Shown: piece by piece, positions 62,881 to 64,000 of the stretch
How the letters are laid out: each line of letters begins with the position of its first letter
How positions within the stretch are numbered: position 1 is the stretch's first letter
Assembly (NCBI GenBank): GCA_001247695.2
Contig: LGRX02035292.1
Span: 1-64,000, forward strand
Length of the DNA stretch: 64,000 nt
Direction: 5' to 3'
DNA from: Cymbomonas tetramitiformis
Taxonomy: Eukaryota; Chlorophyta; Pyramimonadophyceae; Pyramimonadales; Pyramimonadaceae
Notes under the pieces: generated by a model
Told to the model about the DNA's origin: nothing
Databases searched by the model: none
Seen by the model: the letters and a program-made list of their open reading frames with translations, nothing else
Program-made: the position numbers and the translations under genes

Positions 62881-63334
62881 CATAGTAACGGCATACTGAT
62901 ATTGCTGTGGACGGAGTGTGCAATAGCAAAACAAGATTGGGAAACAATGCAAGCAAACGTGCTACAAAACTATGAAACAAGTTTGATTTACTTTCACAAG
63001 TACAAAAATTCAAAAATACAAAAATGTTACCAATAAGGTACTTACGCGTGAGGGGCATCCTCCTCACGCATCCTCCTCCTAGGGGGGGGGGCGAAGGCGT
63101 GCTCTAATGCCCCGTACCGGATGTACGCGGCATCTATGACTAAGGGCAAGGGACTAGCACGAGCCATGGCAACGTTCTTTTTGCCCCGGAAGGCTGCCCA
63201 AAAATATTTTTCAAGATCCTTGCCTCTTACTAGGGCTTTTTTGAGGAAAGGGTCGGTTTTTTTTCAGAATGGTGTTGATGGCCGTGACCCCCTTCCCTCT
63301 GAACTCGTCGACACCTGAGTTCCCGGTTCGTTGG
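62690..63334. repeat. Left arm of an inverted duplication at the assembly gap
   Basis: Reverse complement of 63355-64000 with scattered differences (homopolymer lengths, some substitutions, and the G-run at 63082-63091). The right arm runs off the window, so the duplication is longer than seen. Confidence 0.9.
63046..63334 (-). CDS. Exon fragment of an unrecognised gene, left arm
   Basis: Reverse frame from the gap: VDEFRGKGVTAINTILKK, then a one-base shift at an A8 tract (T8 on the forward strand, about 63257-63264), then DPFLKKALVRGKDLEKYFWA ... NVAMARASPLPLVIDAAYIR ... HAFAPPPRRRMREEDAPHA and a consensus donor GC|GTAAGT at 63045-63040. This arm, unlike the right arm, stays open through the C-run to the donor. 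No family recognised. The 5' part is missing in the gap. Confidence 0.6.
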
Positions 63335-63354
63335 NNNNNNNNNNNNNNNNNNNN
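63335..63354. other. Assembly gap of 20 N
   Basis: A fixed-length N block sits exactly at the centre of the inverted duplication, GTTCGTTGG on the left and GAACCGGG on the right. The true length and content are unknown. Confidence 0.98.
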
Positions 63355-63636
63355 GAACCGGGAACTCAGGTGTCGACGAGTTCAGAGGGAAGGGGGTCAC
63401 GGCCATCAACACCATTCTGAAAAAAAACCGACCCTTTCCTCAAAAAAGCCCTAGTAAGAGGCAAGGATCTTGAAAAATATTTTTGGGCAGCCTTCCGGGG
63501 CAAAAAGAACGTTGCCATGGCTCGTGCTAGTCCCTTGCCCTTAGTCATAGATGCCGCGTACATCCGGTACGGGGCATTAGAGCACGCCTTCGCGGCCCCC
63601 CCCGAGGAGGATGCGTGAGGAGGATGCCCCTCACGC
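63355..63636 (+). pseudogene. Exon fragment of an unrecognised gene, right arm copy
   Basis: Mirror copy of the left-arm exon. It carries the same A8 frameshift, and near 63593-63618 a different C-run length makes the frame end at TGA (EEDA, stop) before the donor GTAAGT at 63637. The differences show that the two arms are distinct sequences (paralogous or allelic), not one sequence printed twice. Confidence 0.6.
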
Positions 63637-64000
63637 GTAAGTACCTTATTGGTAACATTTTTGTATTTATGAATTTTTGTACTTGTGAAAATAAATCAAA
63701 CTTGTTTCATAGTTTTGTAGCACGGTTGCTTGCATTGTTTCCCAATCTTGTTTTGCTATTGCACACTCCGTCCATAGCAATATCAGTATGCCGTTACTAT
63801 GTCCCAGATAGCATGTCGTTAGGACGCCTTTAGGGTGTCGGTGTTAGTACGTCCTAACGTCGTCCTATTAACATCATAATGGCATCCTAACGCCAGTTAT
63901 AGTGCATGTGTTAGTATGTCCTAACGTCGTCCTATGAGCATCATAATGGCATCCTAACGCCTCTTAATATGCATATGTTAGTATGTCCTAACGTCGTCCT
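63355..64000. repeat. Right arm of the inverted duplication
   Basis: Reverse complement of 62690-63334; still matching at the window edge, including the AT-rich tandem repeats after 63800. Confidence 0.9.

Noticed and set aside
1..64000. tRNA, rRNA, telomere or replication origin
   Set aside because: No cloverleaf with conserved T- and A-box sequence, no rRNA segment and no telomeric repeat was seen on reading; a tRNAscan/Infernal run would be needed to exclude weak candidates.

Overview
This is eukaryotic nuclear DNA. It has spliceosomal introns with GT(GC)...AG borders, almost all in phase 0, kilobase-scale introns full of repeats, LTR and tyrosine-recombinase retrotransposons, minisatellites and a scaffold gap (20 N at 63335-63354). 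No operon, Shine-Dalgarno site, tRNA or rRNA gene was recognised. A protist or alga with a repeat-rich genome fits best; nothing seen fixes the lineage. Absence of TAA, TAG and TGA over about 2,900 codons of the longest frame argues for the standard genetic code.

Layout. 1-8796: one giant open frame, open at the left edge, made of five tandem ~1.54 kb units that each encode about twelve membrane helices, followed by a PAS-like and a degenerate histidine-kinase-like tail; a broken receiver-like remnant follows to 9236. 9370-10231: a MITE-like DNA element with long terminal inverted repeats. 10915-23402: LTR retroelement territory. One LTR family occurs at 10915-11398 (reverse, with polypurine tract) and 22910-23389 (forward, with a tRNA-iMet-type primer site). 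A second family flanks 12239-20554, a reverse-strand element lacking pol whose interior is GC-rich tandem arrays and a 1117-codon repetitive frame. 20555-21789: two unrecognised reverse-strand coding stretches. 22910-30055: forward gag-like element (copy A). 30985-32215: four ~315 bp tandem repeats.

33298-57942: a forward-strand multi-exon host gene can be pieced together from exons at 33298, 37511, 37694, 38176, 40272, 40681, 48824 and 57664. All are phase 0 under the chosen borders; the product looks helical (ARM/HEAT-like) with a PH-like domain split over two exons. Its introns hold minisatellites, a recurring ~85 bp interspersed repeat, a second reverse-strand gag-like element (copy B, 41713-47063), a fold-back locus (50455-51200), a DIRS-type retrotransposon (51456-56613) and a 47 bp minisatellite whose every unit contains a 3' splice-site motif.

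58200-64000: a second fold-back locus, a 40 bp minisatellite, a reverse-strand coiled-coil gene with a clear 89 bp intron, an AT-rich repeat field, and an inverted duplication of an exon-bearing segment centred on the assembly gap. The main functional themes are a tandemly amplified membrane-sensor gene, decayed retroelements at every scale (a DIRS element with a Tudor-like domain on its recombinase frame is the most unusual), and two long hairpin-forming loci built from duplicated coding fragments that could feed small-RNA silencing.
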